Shown here: piece after piece, positions 17,508-26,429 of the stretch | Layout of the letters: every line of letters begins with the position of its first letter | Position numbering within the stretch: the stretch's first letter is position 1 | Made by a program: the position numbers and the translations under genes | NCBI RefSeq assembly: GCF_001005215.1 | Contig: NZ_LBNQ01000020.1 | Span: 62,001-126,000 of the forward strand | Origin: Lampropedia cohaerens | GTDB lineage: Bacteria; Pseudomonadota; Gammaproteobacteria; Burkholderiales; Burkholderiaceae_C | Reading direction: 5' to 3' | DNA length: 64,000 nt | The notes under the pieces: generated by a model | What the model was told of the DNA's origin: nothing | The model's input: only the letters and a program-made list of their open reading frames with translations | Databases searched by the model: none

Positions 17508-18614
17508 TTAGCGTTGTGTGCCGCTGCGCTGGCGCCGCGTGCGCACCGCGTCAGCCAGTTGCTGCAGCACGGGGATCGTCTGCTCCATGCTGATGCAGGC
17601 ATCGGTGACTGACACGCCCCAGGCCAGCGGCTGCCCGGGCACGATGTCCTGTCGGCCCTCGTTGAGATGGCTCTCGATCATGAGGCCGGTGATGCGTGCA
17701 TCGCCGGCGGCAATCTGGCTGGCCACGTCCTGCGCAACATCGATCTGGCGCAAGTACTGCTTGTTGCTGTTGGCGTGCGAGACGTCGATCATGACCTGTT
17801 CGCGCAGGCCGGCTTTGCGCAGCAGGGCGCAGGCGGCATCGACATCGGCGGCGCTGTAATTGGGTTGCTTGCCACCGCGCAGGATGACGTGGCAGCGCTG
17901 GTTGCCGGTGGTCTCGAAGATGGCCGACTGCCCCATCTGCGTCATGCCGATGAAGGCGTGCGGCGCGCGCGCAGCCAGGATGGCATCGACTGCGACCTTG
18001 ACGCCGCCATCCGTGCCATTCTTGAAGCCGACCGGGCATGACAGGCCGCTGGCAAGCTGGCGGTGGCTCTGGCTTTCGGTTGTGCGCGCGCCGATCGCGC
18101 CCCAGCTGACCAGGTCGCTGATGAACTGCGGCGACAGCAGATCCAGAAACTCGGTGCCGACCGGCAGCCCCAGCGCAAGAATCTCCAGCAGCAGGGCGCG
18201 CGCCTTCTGCAGTCCGTCGTTGATGGCAAAGCTGCCGTCCATGTTTGGATCGTTGATGAAGCCCTTCCAGCCAACGGTGGTGCGCGGCTTCTCGAAGTAG
18301 ACGCGCATCACCACCAGCAGGTCCTTGGCCAGGGCGTCCGCCTGTTGTTTGAGCCGGGTGGCGTACTCGATGGCCTGCGCATGGTCGTGGATGGAGCAGG
18401 GGCCGACGACTACGATCAGCCGGTCATCACGGCCCTCCAGCACATTGGTCAATGCGCTGCGACTGGCTGCGACCAGCGCGTGCGTGGCTGCGGGCGCCGG
18501 CAACCACTCCCGCAACAGGGCAGGGGTGATCAACGGCCGGATGGACTTGATGTGCGTGTCTTCAACGGAGTTGCTGGCTTCGGGCGCTAGGCAAGAGGGT
18601 CTGGATGGGGTCAC
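17508..18614 (-). CDS. aroG: 3-deoxy-7-phosphoheptulonate synthase, class I AroF/G/H type
   Basis: DAHP synthase joining PEP and erythrose 4-phosphate, the first step of aromatic amino-acid synthesis. Family blocks: VVGPCSIHDHAQAIEYATRL, RVYFEKPRTTVGWKG, SCPVGFKNGTDGGVKVAVD, HVILRGGKQPNYSA and IDVSHANSNKQY. Which aromatic amino acid inhibits it cannot be told, so the AroG label is nominal. The start is uncertain: GTG 18614 gives 368 residues, close to the family length, but neither it nor ATG 18722 has a convincing ribosome site. It is divergent from the Crp/Fnr gene. Confidence 0.93.
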   Translation of the reverse strand: MTPSRPSCLAPEASNSVEDTHIKSIRPLITPALLREWLPAPAATHALVAASRSALTNVLEGRDDRLIVVVGPCSIHDHAQAIEYATRLKQQADALAKDLLVVMRVYFEKPRTTVGWKGFINDPNMDGSFAINDGLQKARALLLEILALGLPVGTEFLDLLSPQFISDLVSWGAIGARTTESQSHRQLASGLSCPVGFKNGTDGGVKVAVDAILAARAPHAFIGMTQMGQSAIFETTGNQRCHVILRGGKQPNYSAADVDAACALLRKAGLREQVMIDVSHANSNKQYLRQIDVAQDVASQIAAGDARITGLMIESHLNEGRQDIVPGQPLAWGVSVTDACISMEQTIPVLQQLADAVRTRRQRSGTQR

Positions 18615-18811
18615 GGTTGGAGTGCTGGCGTGCAGACAGAGAAATGGAACGACGGGCGCAATTATTCCAGCTTGTCTGACGCGCGTGCGCGTATGCCCTG
18701 ATGGTGCAGTGCAGGATGGCATGCCATCATGGCCAGTGGGCATCATTTGTAGTTCCAGCGTGCACTTGCAGCAGCGCCCTCTCCCCTCTCCAGTCACCGA
18801 AAAGACAGGCC

Positions 18812-19531
18812 ATGGACGAACCCATTCTTACCATGCACGAACGTGAAGCGATCAACGGTGGTCGCTGGTTCAATACCCTCTCTCCCACACTCCGACACGA
18901 CATTCTGCGATGTGCCAACGTCAGACGCTTCAAAGATGGTGCCCTGATCTGCGCGCGTGGCGACACGCCCGAGGAGTGGATTGCCTGCGCCAAGGGCGCA
19001 GTGCGGGTGAGCTCGACCTCGCTGACCGGCAAGCAGATCACCCTGACCTATGTGGAACCGGGCGTGTGGTTTGGCGATGTGGCGCTGCTCGATGGCGACA
19101 AGCGCACGCACGATGCCTATGCGCATGGCGACACGACGGTGCTGCAGGTCTCCAAGAGCGATTTCTTTCGCATCCTGGAGACGCACGTGGAGTTCTACCG
19201 CGCGATTTTGCGCCTGCATGCACGACGCATCCGGGGGCTCTTCGGGCTCGTGGAGGACCTCAACACGCTGCCCTTGCGCGCGCGGCTGGCCAAGCAACTG
19301 CTCCATCTCGCGCGCAGTTACGGCATTGCCGATCTGGCCGATGGCAGCCACATCCGCATTGGGCTGCAGCTGGCACAGGAGGAGCTGGCCCAGTTGCTGG
19401 GCGCTTCGCGCCAGCGCGTCAACCAGGAGCTCAAGGCGATGGAGCGCGAGGACATTCTGCGCATCGAGACGGGCGGGCTGGTGATCCGCGATCGCGACGC
19501 GTTGCTGCGGGTGACGCAGGCGGTGGATTAG
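18812..19531 (+). CDS. Crp/Fnr family transcriptional regulator
   Basis: 239-residue regulator with an N-terminal cyclic-nucleotide-binding-like beta-roll (FKDGALICARGDTPEEWIACAKGAVRV, VEPGVWFGDVALLDG) and a C-terminal winged helix-turn-helix of the Crp type (LAQEELAQLLGASRQRVNQE). The four-cysteine iron-sulfur pattern of true FNR is absent, and the cAMP-contact residues of CRP are not obvious, so the effector is unknown. ACAGG precedes ATG 18812. The next gene, an APH-like kinase, starts 58 nt downstream on the same strand, followed by an acyl-CoA dehydrogenase, which makes these the most likely targets. Confidence 0.88.
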   Translation: MDEPILTMHEREAINGGRWFNTLSPTLRHDILRCANVRRFKDGALICARGDTPEEWIACAKGAVRVSSTSLTGKQITLTYVEPGVWFGDVALLDGDKRTHDAYAHGDTTVLQVSKSDFFRILETHVEFYRAILRLHARRIRGLFGLVEDLNTLPLRARLAKQLLHLARSYGIADLADGSHIRIGLQLAQEELAQLLGASRQRVNQELKAMEREDILRIETGGLVIRDRDALLRVTQAVD

Positions 19532-19589
19532 CGACGCTGGCTTCTGTCGGCGTGTGGGATGGAGCGACAACCGGTGGACAGGAGCGGCG

Positions 19590-20687
19590 ATGAGCGAATT
19601 TGACCATTTCGTTGGCACCCGCGCAGTGCCGACGCAGCACGCCTTCGACGCGCCAGCGCTGCAACGCTGGCTCACTGCCAACCTAGAGGGCTTCGAGGGA
19701 CCCTTGACGGCGGAGCTGTTCCAGGGAGGGCAGTCGAACCCGACCTACAAGCTCATCACACCGACGCGGAGCTACGTTATGCGCTCCAAGCCTGGCCCAT
19801 CCGCCAGGCTGCTGCCATCGGCCCATGCCATCGAGCGTGAGTTTGCCGTCATGCGTGCGCTGGCGGACACAGATGTGCCGGTGCCCCGCATGCTGGCACT
19901 GTGCGAGGATGAGGCGGTCATCGGTCGCGCCTTCTACGTCATGGAGTTCAAGCAGGGGCGAGTGCTCTGGGACCAGGCGTTGCCTGGAATGACTGCGGGC
20001 GAGCGTGCCGCCATCTATGACGAGATGAACCGCGTCATCGCCGCGCTGCATAGCGTCGACTACCGTGCCAGCGGATTGGCCGATTTCGGGCGACCCGGCA
20101 ATTATTTCGAGCGCCAGATCGGGCGCTGGAGCAAGCAGTACCGGGCCTCCGAGACGCGACCCATCGAGGCCATGCATCGCCTGATGGAGTGGCTGCCTGA
20201 CAATATTCCGGCATCGGCCAGCGATGCGGACCTGAGTGCCATCGTGCATGGGGACTATCGCATGGACAACCTGATGTTTGCGCACGATGCTACGGCAGTG
20301 GTGGCTGTGCTGGATTGGGAGTTGTCCACCATCGGTCACCCGTTTGCCGACTTCAGCTATCACTGCATGAGCTGGCACATACCGAGCGGGGTGTTCCGCG
20401 GTATTGCCGACCTGGATCTGCCCGCACTGGGCATCCCCGATGAGCAGAGTTACATACGCCGCTACTGCGAACGTACTGGTTTTGCGTCAGTGGAGCAGCT
20501 GACCGCAGACTGGAACTTCTACCTCGCCTACAACATGTTTCGCCTGGCTGCCATCCTGCAGGGTATTGCCAAGCGCGCCGAGCAGGGGCTTGCCAGCAGC
20601 GCACGTGCCAAGTTGCAGGGCGAGAACGCCGCGCCGCTGGCGGAGATGGCTTGGCGCAAGGCCCAGCAAAGCAGCGTTGGCCGCTGA
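19590..20687 (+). CDS. Phosphotransferase family protein, ACAD10/11 kinase-like
   Basis: 365-residue aminoglycoside-phosphotransferase/choline-kinase-fold protein. The Brenner motif is HGDYRMDNLMF (catalytic D222) and the metal-binding motif is LDWELSTIGHPFADFSYHC (D242). Such proteins are paired with, or fused to, ACAD10/11-type dehydrogenases and phosphorylate 4-hydroxyacyl-CoA intermediates in that pathway. Here an acyl-CoA dehydrogenase follows 78 nt downstream, matching that arrangement. It is not an antibiotic-resistance gene by any visible feature. ATG 19590 is preceded by AGGAG. Confidence 0.85.
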   Translation: MSEFDHFVGTRAVPTQHAFDAPALQRWLTANLEGFEGPLTAELFQGGQSNPTYKLITPTRSYVMRSKPGPSARLLPSAHAIEREFAVMRALADTDVPVPRMLALCEDEAVIGRAFYVMEFKQGRVLWDQALPGMTAGERAAIYDEMNRVIAALHSVDYRASGLADFGRPGNYFERQIGRWSKQYRASETRPIEAMHRLMEWLPDNIPASASDADLSAIVHGDYRMDNLMFAHDATAVVAVLDWELSTIGHPFADFSYHCMSWHIPSGVFRGIADLDLPALGIPDEQSYIRRYCERTGFASVEQLTADWNFYLAYNMFRLAAILQGIAKRAEQGLASSARAKLQGENAAPLAEMAWRKAQQSSVGR

Positions 20688-20765
20688 ACCCTTCTCGCGC
20701 CCGCACCGTCCCTGGGCGAGCGATCCCCGCAGCATTTGCCGCCCCATCACGACCAAGGAGTACGC

Positions 20766-22043
20766 ATGGATTTCGACTATTCCGCCCGGACCAGGGAACT
20801 GCAGCAGAAGCTGTTGCGCTTCATGGACGCGCATATCTACCCCAACGAGCTCGCCTACCAGCAGGAGCTCCAGGCCAATACCGTCGCCGGTAAGCGCTGG
20901 ATGCCGCTGCAGACCATCGAGACACTCAAGCCCAAGGCTCGTGAGGCTGGGCTGTGGAACCTGTTCCTGCCCGTTGATACGGCCGAGCAGTCGGGCTACA
21001 GCGGCGCCGGACTGACGAACCAGGAGTACGCGCCGCTGGCGGAGATCATGGGCCGCGTGACCTGGGCCTCGGAAGTGTTCAACTGCTCCGCGCCCGATAC
21101 CGGCAACATGGAAACGCTGGCACGTTATGGCAGTGATGCGATCAAGCAGCGCTGGCTCAAACCCTTGCTGGAGGGGCAGATCCGCTCGGCCTTTGCGATG
21201 ACGGAACCGGCAGTCGCATCATCGGATGCGACCAATATCGAAACCCGCATCGAACGCGATGGCGACAGCTACGTCATCAATGGCCGCAAGTGGTGGATCT
21301 CCGGCGCCGGAGACCCTCGCTGCCAGGTCTACATCACCATGGGCAAGACCGACCCGCAGGCGCCACGTCATGCCCAGCAGAGCATGATTGTCGTGCCTGC
21401 AGATACCCCGGGCGTCAAGGTACTCCGTCCACTTACGGTGTTTGGCTACGACGACGCGCCGCACGGCCACATGGAAATGGTGTTTGAGAATGTGCGTGTA
21501 CCGGCCGATCACATTCTTCTTGGGGAGGGGCGCGGTTTCGAGATCGCGCAGGGGCGCCTTGGGCCGGGCCGCATCCATCACTGCATGCGCCTGATTGGCC
21601 AGGCCGAGCGTGCGCTGGAATATATGTGCCGTCGGGCACTGGCGCGCACCCCGTTTGGCAAGCCGCTGGCCGAGCAGACCGTGACCCAGGAGCGTATTGC
21701 AGAGGCGCGCTGCCGCATCGACATGGCACGCCTGCTCACACTCAAGGCCGCATGGATGATGGACATGGCCGGCAACAAGGCGGCGCGCACCGAAATCGCG
21801 ATGATCAAGGTCGTGGCACCGAGCATGGCGTTGCAGGTGATCGACTGGGCCATGCAGGTGCATGGGGCGGGGGGCCTGTGCGAGGACTTCCCGCTCGCCT
21901 ACCACTATGCCAATGCCCGCACCTTGCGTTTTGCCGACGGGCCCGACGAGGTGCATCGCAATGCCATAGCAAAATGGGAACTTGGCAAGTACGGGGAGAC
22001 ACTGGATCGCCATGCAGAGCCTCCCGTGACACGGGGTTGTTGA
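20766..22043 (+). CDS. Acyl-CoA dehydrogenase, ACAD10/11-like
   Basis: 425-residue FAD flavoprotein. Signature blocks: the [22 protein letters not shown] flavin/substrate segment, [36 protein letters not shown], and the C-terminal [20 protein letters not shown] with [20 protein letters not shown]. The pattern is the ACAD10/11 branch rather than a short-chain dehydrogenase. AAGGAG lies 6 nt before the ATG. With the kinase upstream it suggests catabolism of hydroxylated fatty acids. Confidence 0.92.
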   Translation: MDFDYSARTRELQQKLLRFMDAHIYPNELAYQQELQANTVAGKRWMPLQTIETLKPKAREAGLWNLFLPVDTAEQSGYSGAGLTNQEYAPLAEIMGRVTWASEVFNCSAPDTGNMETLARYGSDAIKQRWLKPLLEGQIRSAFAMTEPAVASSDATNIETRIERDGDSYVINGRKWWISGAGDPRCQVYITMGKTDPQAPRHAQQSMIVVPADTPGVKVLRPLTVFGYDDAPHGHMEMVFENVRVPADHILLGEGRGFEIAQGRLGPGRIHHCMRLIGQAERALEYMCRRALARTPFGKPLAEQTVTQERIAEARCRIDMARLLTLKAAWMMDMAGNKAARTEIAMIKVVAPSMALQVIDWAMQVHGAGGLCEDFPLAYHYANARTLRFADGPDEVHRNAIAKWELGKYGETLDRHAEPPVTRGC

Positions 22044-22128
22044 CGTGCCGCCGAAGGGATGGCGGTGGCAGGGCCAACTACAATGGGGTATGCGCTCTGC
22101 GCAGCCACTTTTTACTTGCCCGATCACT

Positions 22129-22446
22129 ATGCCTACCGAAATCCTTCCCGTTGCTTCCGTCTCAACCAAGGCCAATGTCTATTTCGATGGCAAGTGCGTT
22201 AGCCACGATCTGCTGACCGCAGGTGGACAACGCAAGTCGGTGGGAGTGATTTTTCCGGCCCAACTGACCTTTGCCACTGCCGCGCCAGAGACGATGGAGT
22301 GCGTCGGTGGTGCATGTGAGTACCAACTTCAAGAGAGCGGCCCCTGGCTGCGTTGTGAGCCGGGCCAATCGTTCCAGATTGCGGGTAATGCCCGGTTCAA
22401 TATCCGAGTGCCGGAAATTTTTCATTACATTTGTCATTACGGCTGA
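22129..22446 (+). CDS. ppnP: Pyrimidine/purine nucleoside phosphorylase PpnP
   Basis: 105-residue cupin-fold enzyme (formerly YaiE/DUF1255) that phosphorolyses several nucleosides. Conserved segments: KANVYFDGKCVSH near the N-terminus, RKSVGVIFPAQLTFAT, MECVGGACEYQL and the C-terminal NARFNIRVPEIFHYICHYG. ATG 22129 gives the family N-terminus. The frame is open a little further upstream from a GTG, but that stretch is not conserved. The next gene starts 53 nt downstream on the same strand. Confidence 0.93.
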   Translation: MPTEILPVASVSTKANVYFDGKCVSHDLLTAGGQRKSVGVIFPAQLTFATAAPETMECVGGACEYQLQESGPWLRCEPGQSFQIAGNARFNIRVPEIFHYICHYG

Positions 22447-22499
22447 AGTTGCGGGCGCTTGACTGCGCTCGCCGTCAGTTCTGGGCGAGGAGGCAGGCG

Positions 22500-24434
22500 A
22501 TGGCAAGCAACCGGACCGCTACGGCTGCGGGCAGGCAGGCGGTGATGCAGAACCTGCAGGCGTTGCAGGCATTCCTGCAGCAGTATCCGCCGTTCGACCA
22601 AATGGACGCGGTCCATGTGCTGTATCTGCTGGAGCATTCGCGCCTGGTGTTCTTCGCGCAGGGGCAGGTCATCCTTGCGCCCGGCGATGGCAAGGTGGCG
22701 CACTGGTACGTGGTGCGCCAGGGCCATGTCATTGCGCGACGTGGCGATAGTGGCAGCGAACCGGACGTGCCGCTGGACCTGCTGCCTGGCGACAGCTTTC
22801 CCTTCGCCGCCATCATTGGCGAACGCGCTTCGCGCCGTACCTACACCGCAGCCGAGGACAGCTTCTGCCTGCAGTTGCCAGTTGCTGATTTCGCCCGGCT
22901 GATGGAAGCGTCCGAGCCCTTTCGGCAGTACGCCTTGCGTGGCGTCAGCACTTTACTTGGACGTGTGGCTGCACAGCTTCAGGCCAACGCCACGCAATCG
23001 CTCAGTACTGGAGAGTCGCTGGACACGCCCCTGGCTGAACTGGTGTTGCGCCAGCCGGTCACCTGCCCGCCGAGTGCGACCATTCGTGAGGCGGTCGGCA
23101 TCATGGATGCGCAGCGCACCAGCAGCATCGCGGTCGTAGACGGGCAGATGCAGCTGCAGGGCATCTTCACACTGCGGGACCTGCGGCGCGTGGTGGTGCG
23201 CGATGAGCCGCAGCTGGAAGCGCCGATCACGCAGGCCATGACGCCGCACCCCGTGAGCCTGTCGCCGCAGGCCACTGTGTTCGATGCGACGCTTGTGATG
23301 GCGCAGAGACAGATTTCGCATCTGTGCGTTGTCGAAGGCGGCCGCCTGTTGGCGGTAGTGTCTGAGCGTGATCTGTTCGCGCTGCGGCGTCTGGATCTCG
23401 TGCATCTCGCGCGGGCGATCCGTGCGGCACCGGATATGCCTGCGCTCAAGCAGGCGCGGCAGGACATGACACGGCTTGTGGCCGCCATGCTGGCGCATGG
23501 CGGCAGCGCCGCGCAGGTGCTGCGTATCGTCACCCAGCTCAACGACCACACCGTAGCCCGCACGATCGAGCTCGTGCTGGCAGCGCATGGCCAGCCGGAA
23601 GTTGACTTTGGCTGGATCGCGTTTGGCAGCGAGGCGCGCGGTGAGCAGACGCTGCTGACCGATCAGGACAACGGTCTGATTTTCCGGGCTGACAACGAGG
23701 CGCACGCGCAGACCCTGCAAGCGCAATTGTTGCCATTGGCACAGGCCATCAACCAAGCGCTGGACGAAGTGGGGCTGAACTGGTGCGCGGGCAACATCAT
23801 GGCCGGCAATCCGGCGCTGTGCCGGGCCGATTTCCAGTGGCAGCGTTTTTTTGCGCAAATGCTGCGCGAGTCCAGCGCGCAGGATGTGCTGCATTCGACC
23901 ATCTTTTTCGATGCCAGGCTGGTATGGGGCGAGGACTGCGGTTTCGCTCAGATGCAGCGCCTGGCGGTCGATGCCGTGCAGCAGGAAACAGTCTTTCAGC
24001 GATTGATGGCCACCCACGCGCTGGCACGCAGGCCGCCGCCAGTCGGGGGACTCAGGAAAAAGTTGCTGAACGTGATGGGGGTGGGGCAGGAGCGGCTGGA
24101 TCTTAAAAAGGACGCCATCACGCTTTTCGTCGATGCCGTACGCGTGCTGGCATTGGCGCATGGCATTACCGCGGCCTCCACGGTGCGGCGCCTGCAGCTG
24201 CTGGGGCAGCAAGGCGCGCTGACGCCCGCGCGCGTGCAGGCCTGTGAAACAGCATTCAACTACCTGCAGCAACTGCGCCTGCACCAGCATCAGCAACAGG
24301 CGTTGCGCGCAGCGCCACTGGACAACGGAATTGACGTGGCCACCCTCAATACGCTGGAGCAGCGCGTTTTGCGCGGCGCTCTGGTCGAAGCCGCGCGTCT
24401 GCAGGATGTGCTGCGGCTGCGTTACCAACTATGA
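22500..24434 (+). CDS. cNMP-binding / CBS / DUF294 nucleotidyltransferase-like protein
   Basis: 644-residue cytoplasmic signalling protein. Order: a cyclic-nucleotide-binding-like domain (about 30-150; LVFFAQGQVILAPGDGKVAHW), paired CBS domains (about 180-300), a DUF294 putative nucleotidyltransferase domain with GSEARGEQTLLTDQDNGLIF from residue 376, and a helical DUF294 C-terminal domain. The GSxxRxExxxxxDxD pattern is the GlnD-like active site, so it may modify a protein or nucleotide. Members usually pair with a DnaQ-like exonuclease gene, as here (43 nt downstream), often beside acetate-uptake genes; no actP or acs is present in this window. GAGGAGG precedes the ATG. Confidence 0.88.
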   Translation: MASNRTATAAGRQAVMQNLQALQAFLQQYPPFDQMDAVHVLYLLEHSRLVFFAQGQVILAPGDGKVAHWYVVRQGHVIARRGDSGSEPDVPLDLLPGDSFPFAAIIGERASRRTYTAAEDSFCLQLPVADFARLMEASEPFRQYALRGVSTLLGRVAAQLQANATQSLSTGESLDTPLAELVLRQPVTCPPSATIREAVGIMDAQRTSSIAVVDGQMQLQGIFTLRDLRRVVVRDEPQLEAPITQAMTPHPVSLSPQATVFDATLVMAQRQISHLCVVEGGRLLAVVSERDLFALRRLDLVHLARAIRAAPDMPALKQARQDMTRLVAAMLAHGGSAAQVLRIVTQLNDHTVARTIELVLAAHGQPEVDFGWIAFGSEARGEQTLLTDQDNGLIFRADNEAHAQTLQAQLLPLAQAINQALDEVGLNWCAGNIMAGNPALCRADFQWQRFFAQMLRESSAQDVLHSTIFFDARLVWGEDCGFAQMQRLAVDAVQQETVFQRLMATHALARRPPPVGGLRKKLLNVMGVGQERLDLKKDAITLFVDAVRVLALAHGITAASTVRRLQLLGQQGALTPARVQACETAFNYLQQLRLHQHQQQALRAAPLDNGIDVATLNTLEQRVLRGALVEAARLQDVLRLRYQL

Positions 24435-24477
24435 GCAGGTTTTGAGAGCGCGCAGATTGGCGTGATCTGGAGCAGCA

Positions 24478-25275
24478 ATGGCACGCAAGCGAGCACGAAC
24501 CGGTTTTCTGCGCCAGTGGCAGCACTGGCTGGCACGGCTGTCAGGCCGCGCTGACAACGGCGGCTTGGCGCCGCAGTCATTGCCGGCAGGCCTAGATGCG
24601 GCGCAGATGCGTGCGCGCCTGGCCGCGCTGCCGGCATTGGCCTCTGCTGCCGACCAGCGCCTGGATGCGCAGCCTATCGTTGTGCTGGATCTGGAGACCA
24701 CCGGACTTAACCGTCGCCGCGATGTGGTGCTCTCCATAGGCGCCATCCGCATCGAGGCGCAGGGCATCGTGCTGGGCAAGACATTCGCGCGCGTGCTCAA
24801 CGTGGAGACGGCGTTGCCGCTTACTGGGCAGCTGTTTCACAGCCTGACGAAGGAGGATCTGCGACAGGGTGACGATCCGCGCCAGGCACTGCTGGAATTG
24901 CTGGAGTGGGGGCACGATGCAATCTGGCTGGCCTGGCACGCCTGGTTCGACGAAGCCATGCTGCATCGTGCGGCAGGCCAGTGGCTAGGCTTGTCGCCCG
25001 CGGTGCTGCCGCGCCTGCATGATCTGGCGCATATCATGCCCGCACTGCTGCCCGAGCATGCCCGCTGCGGGGGCGATCTGGATGCATGGCTGCAGGCCAT
25101 GCGTCTTGGCAACAGTGCGCGCCATGACGCGGTGGCGGACGCGATGGCTACCGCCGAGCTTGCGCTGATTGCACTGCAGCGTGCCAGGGCATGTGGGCTG
25201 ACGACCTGGAGCGAGGTGATTGCTGCCGCGGCGAAGCAGCGCAGGCAGGGAGATACGGCGCCGCTGGCGTTCTGA
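24478..25275 (+). CDS. DnaQ-like DEDDh 3'-5' exonuclease
   Basis: 265-residue exonuclease with all DEDDh residues visible: D71 and E73 in VVLDLETTGLNRRRDVV, D158 in WHAWFDEAM, and H216 with D221 in GNSARHDAVAD. A basic N-terminal extension of about 65 residues precedes the fold. It is not the replicative epsilon subunit; this form is typically encoded next to a CBS/DUF294 protein, as here. The stop codon is embedded in the following stem-loop. Confidence 0.88.
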   Translation: MARKRARTGFLRQWQHWLARLSGRADNGGLAPQSLPAGLDAAQMRARLAALPALASAADQRLDAQPIVVLDLETTGLNRRRDVVLSIGAIRIEAQGIVLGKTFARVLNVETALPLTGQLFHSLTKEDLRQGDDPRQALLELLEWGHDAIWLAWHAWFDEAMLHRAAGQWLGLSPAVLPRLHDLAHIMPALLPEHARCGGDLDAWLQAMRLGNSARHDAVADAMATAELALIALQRARACGLTTWSEVIAAAAKQRRQGDTAPLAF

Positions 25276-25308
25276 GTAACCGTCTTGACTTTCAAGACGG
25301 TTACTCAG
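25272..25308. terminator. Long perfect stem-loop between convergent genes
   Basis: A 17-bp perfect inverted repeat (CTGAGTAACCGTCTTGA with its complement, 3-nt loop) covers the exonuclease stop codon and ends 4 nt before the stop of the convergent methyltransferase gene. There is no T-run on either side, so it is probably a bidirectional mRNA 3'-end structure rather than a canonical intrinsic terminator. Confidence 0.6.
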
Positions 25309-25312
25309 GTTC

Positions 25313-26020
25313 TCAGAACTCGAATGCGTTGGCTTCAGGAAAATTCTGCAGGCGTGGCAGGTTGTAATCCCATGGCGTTTGCACGTCGAACTGACCGTCG
25401 CGCTTGGTGACGACGTGTATGCGCATGATGGGATCTTCGCCCACGCAGGCAATCAGGCGTCCGCCATCGTTGAGGGCGGCGAGAAGATGCTGCGGCAGCT
25501 CTGCCACCGAGCCAGACAGAGCGATGACGTCAAAGCCACCGGCTGGCACGTCCACAGCGGCGTCGCGTTGCAGGACCTGGACATTGTCCACGCCGTTGTC
25601 ACGCAGATTCGTGCTGGCCATCGCGACCATGTCTGGCGCAATGTCCACGGCCACGACTTCCTGGGCCATGGCCGCCAGCAGCGCTGCGAAGTGACCCGAT
25701 CCGGCACCGACCAGCAGGACTCGCTCATGGGACTGCACATCCAGGTTCTGCAGCATGCGCGCCTCAATCTTGGGCGGCAGCATGACGGCATCCGGGCGCT
25801 CCAGCAGTTGTTCCTCGGGCACCAGCGGCACGGCGATGTCCATGAAGGCCAGTGAATAGTAGGCCGGTGGCACGAACCGTTCCCGTTTGACGCGCGCCAG
25901 CACCGCCAGCACCATGCTGTTGTCAACGTTCCATGGGCGGATCTGCTGCTCGATCATGTTAAAGCGCGCGACATCCTCGGGACGGACAAATTCCTGAAGG
26001 CGGTTTTGTGGCAATGTCAT
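25313..26020 (-). CDS. pcm: Protein-L-isoaspartate O-methyltransferase family protein
   Basis: 235-residue Rossmann methyltransferase. The N-terminus (ARFNMIEQQIRPWNVDNSMVL), FVPPAYYSLAFMDIAVPL and the SAM motif VLLVGAGSGHFAALLAAMAQ follow the PCMT family. The SAM loop departs from the common VGTGSGYQ, as in the shorter PCMT-like group of betaproteobacteria, so repair of isoaspartyl residues is not certain. AGGGAG lies before ATG 26020. The gene is convergent with the exonuclease and divergent from the MFS gene. Confidence 0.82.
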   Translation of the reverse strand: MTLPQNRLQEFVRPEDVARFNMIEQQIRPWNVDNSMVLAVLARVKRERFVPPAYYSLAFMDIAVPLVPEEQLLERPDAVMLPPKIEARMLQNLDVQSHERVLLVGAGSGHFAALLAAMAQEVVAVDIAPDMVAMASTNLRDNGVDNVQVLQRDAAVDVPAGGFDVIALSGSVAELPQHLLAALNDGGRLIACVGEDPIMRIHVVTKRDGQFDVQTPWDYNLPRLQNFPEANAFEF

Positions 26021-26429
26021 CGTGGTTACTCCCTGAACCAAGGATTGGCGCCGCAAGATATGGCGGCGTGCTCTTGCGATTTTAATGGTGCTTGGACGCA
26101 GTCCTTTCAACGCCTTCGCTTTCCGGATGCTGTAGGCACTTTCGGCGTCCGCCTGTTACTGCACAGTGCACAAGTGCAGCGGTGCCTCTGCCCAGGTGCT
26201 TGGCGGCGTGGCCTTTCATTCGCCTTGCATGGGGTGACGCGAGGATGTGCGCGCCTTGTCGCTGCGGAAACCTGTTCGGCCCGGGAATCTTGAGAGGGAC
26301 GGTGCGCCGACACGGCCGGTCGGGGAGCATGTCCGCCGGCGCGATTCGGCCGGTTTGGGGATAATCGCGCAGCCGCCACTGTGGCTGGTTCCGTTTTCTT
26401 CCCGCGCGCACATGCCGCGCCATTGCATC
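26021..26429. other. Divergent intergenic region between pcm and the MFS gene
   Basis: About 410 nt. A possible -10 hexamer for the MFS gene is GATAAT at 26360-26365, without a good -35. Several short GC-rich repeats occur (for example CTGCACAGTGCACAAGTGCAG near 26160), but nothing I can assign. I see no riboswitch or RNA-gene pattern, and the open frames have no family similarity. Confidence 0.3.

Noticed and set aside
19590-20687. Aminoglycoside resistance kinase
   Set aside because: The fold is shared, but the sequence and the adjacent acyl-CoA dehydrogenase point to the ACAD10/11-type kinase group.
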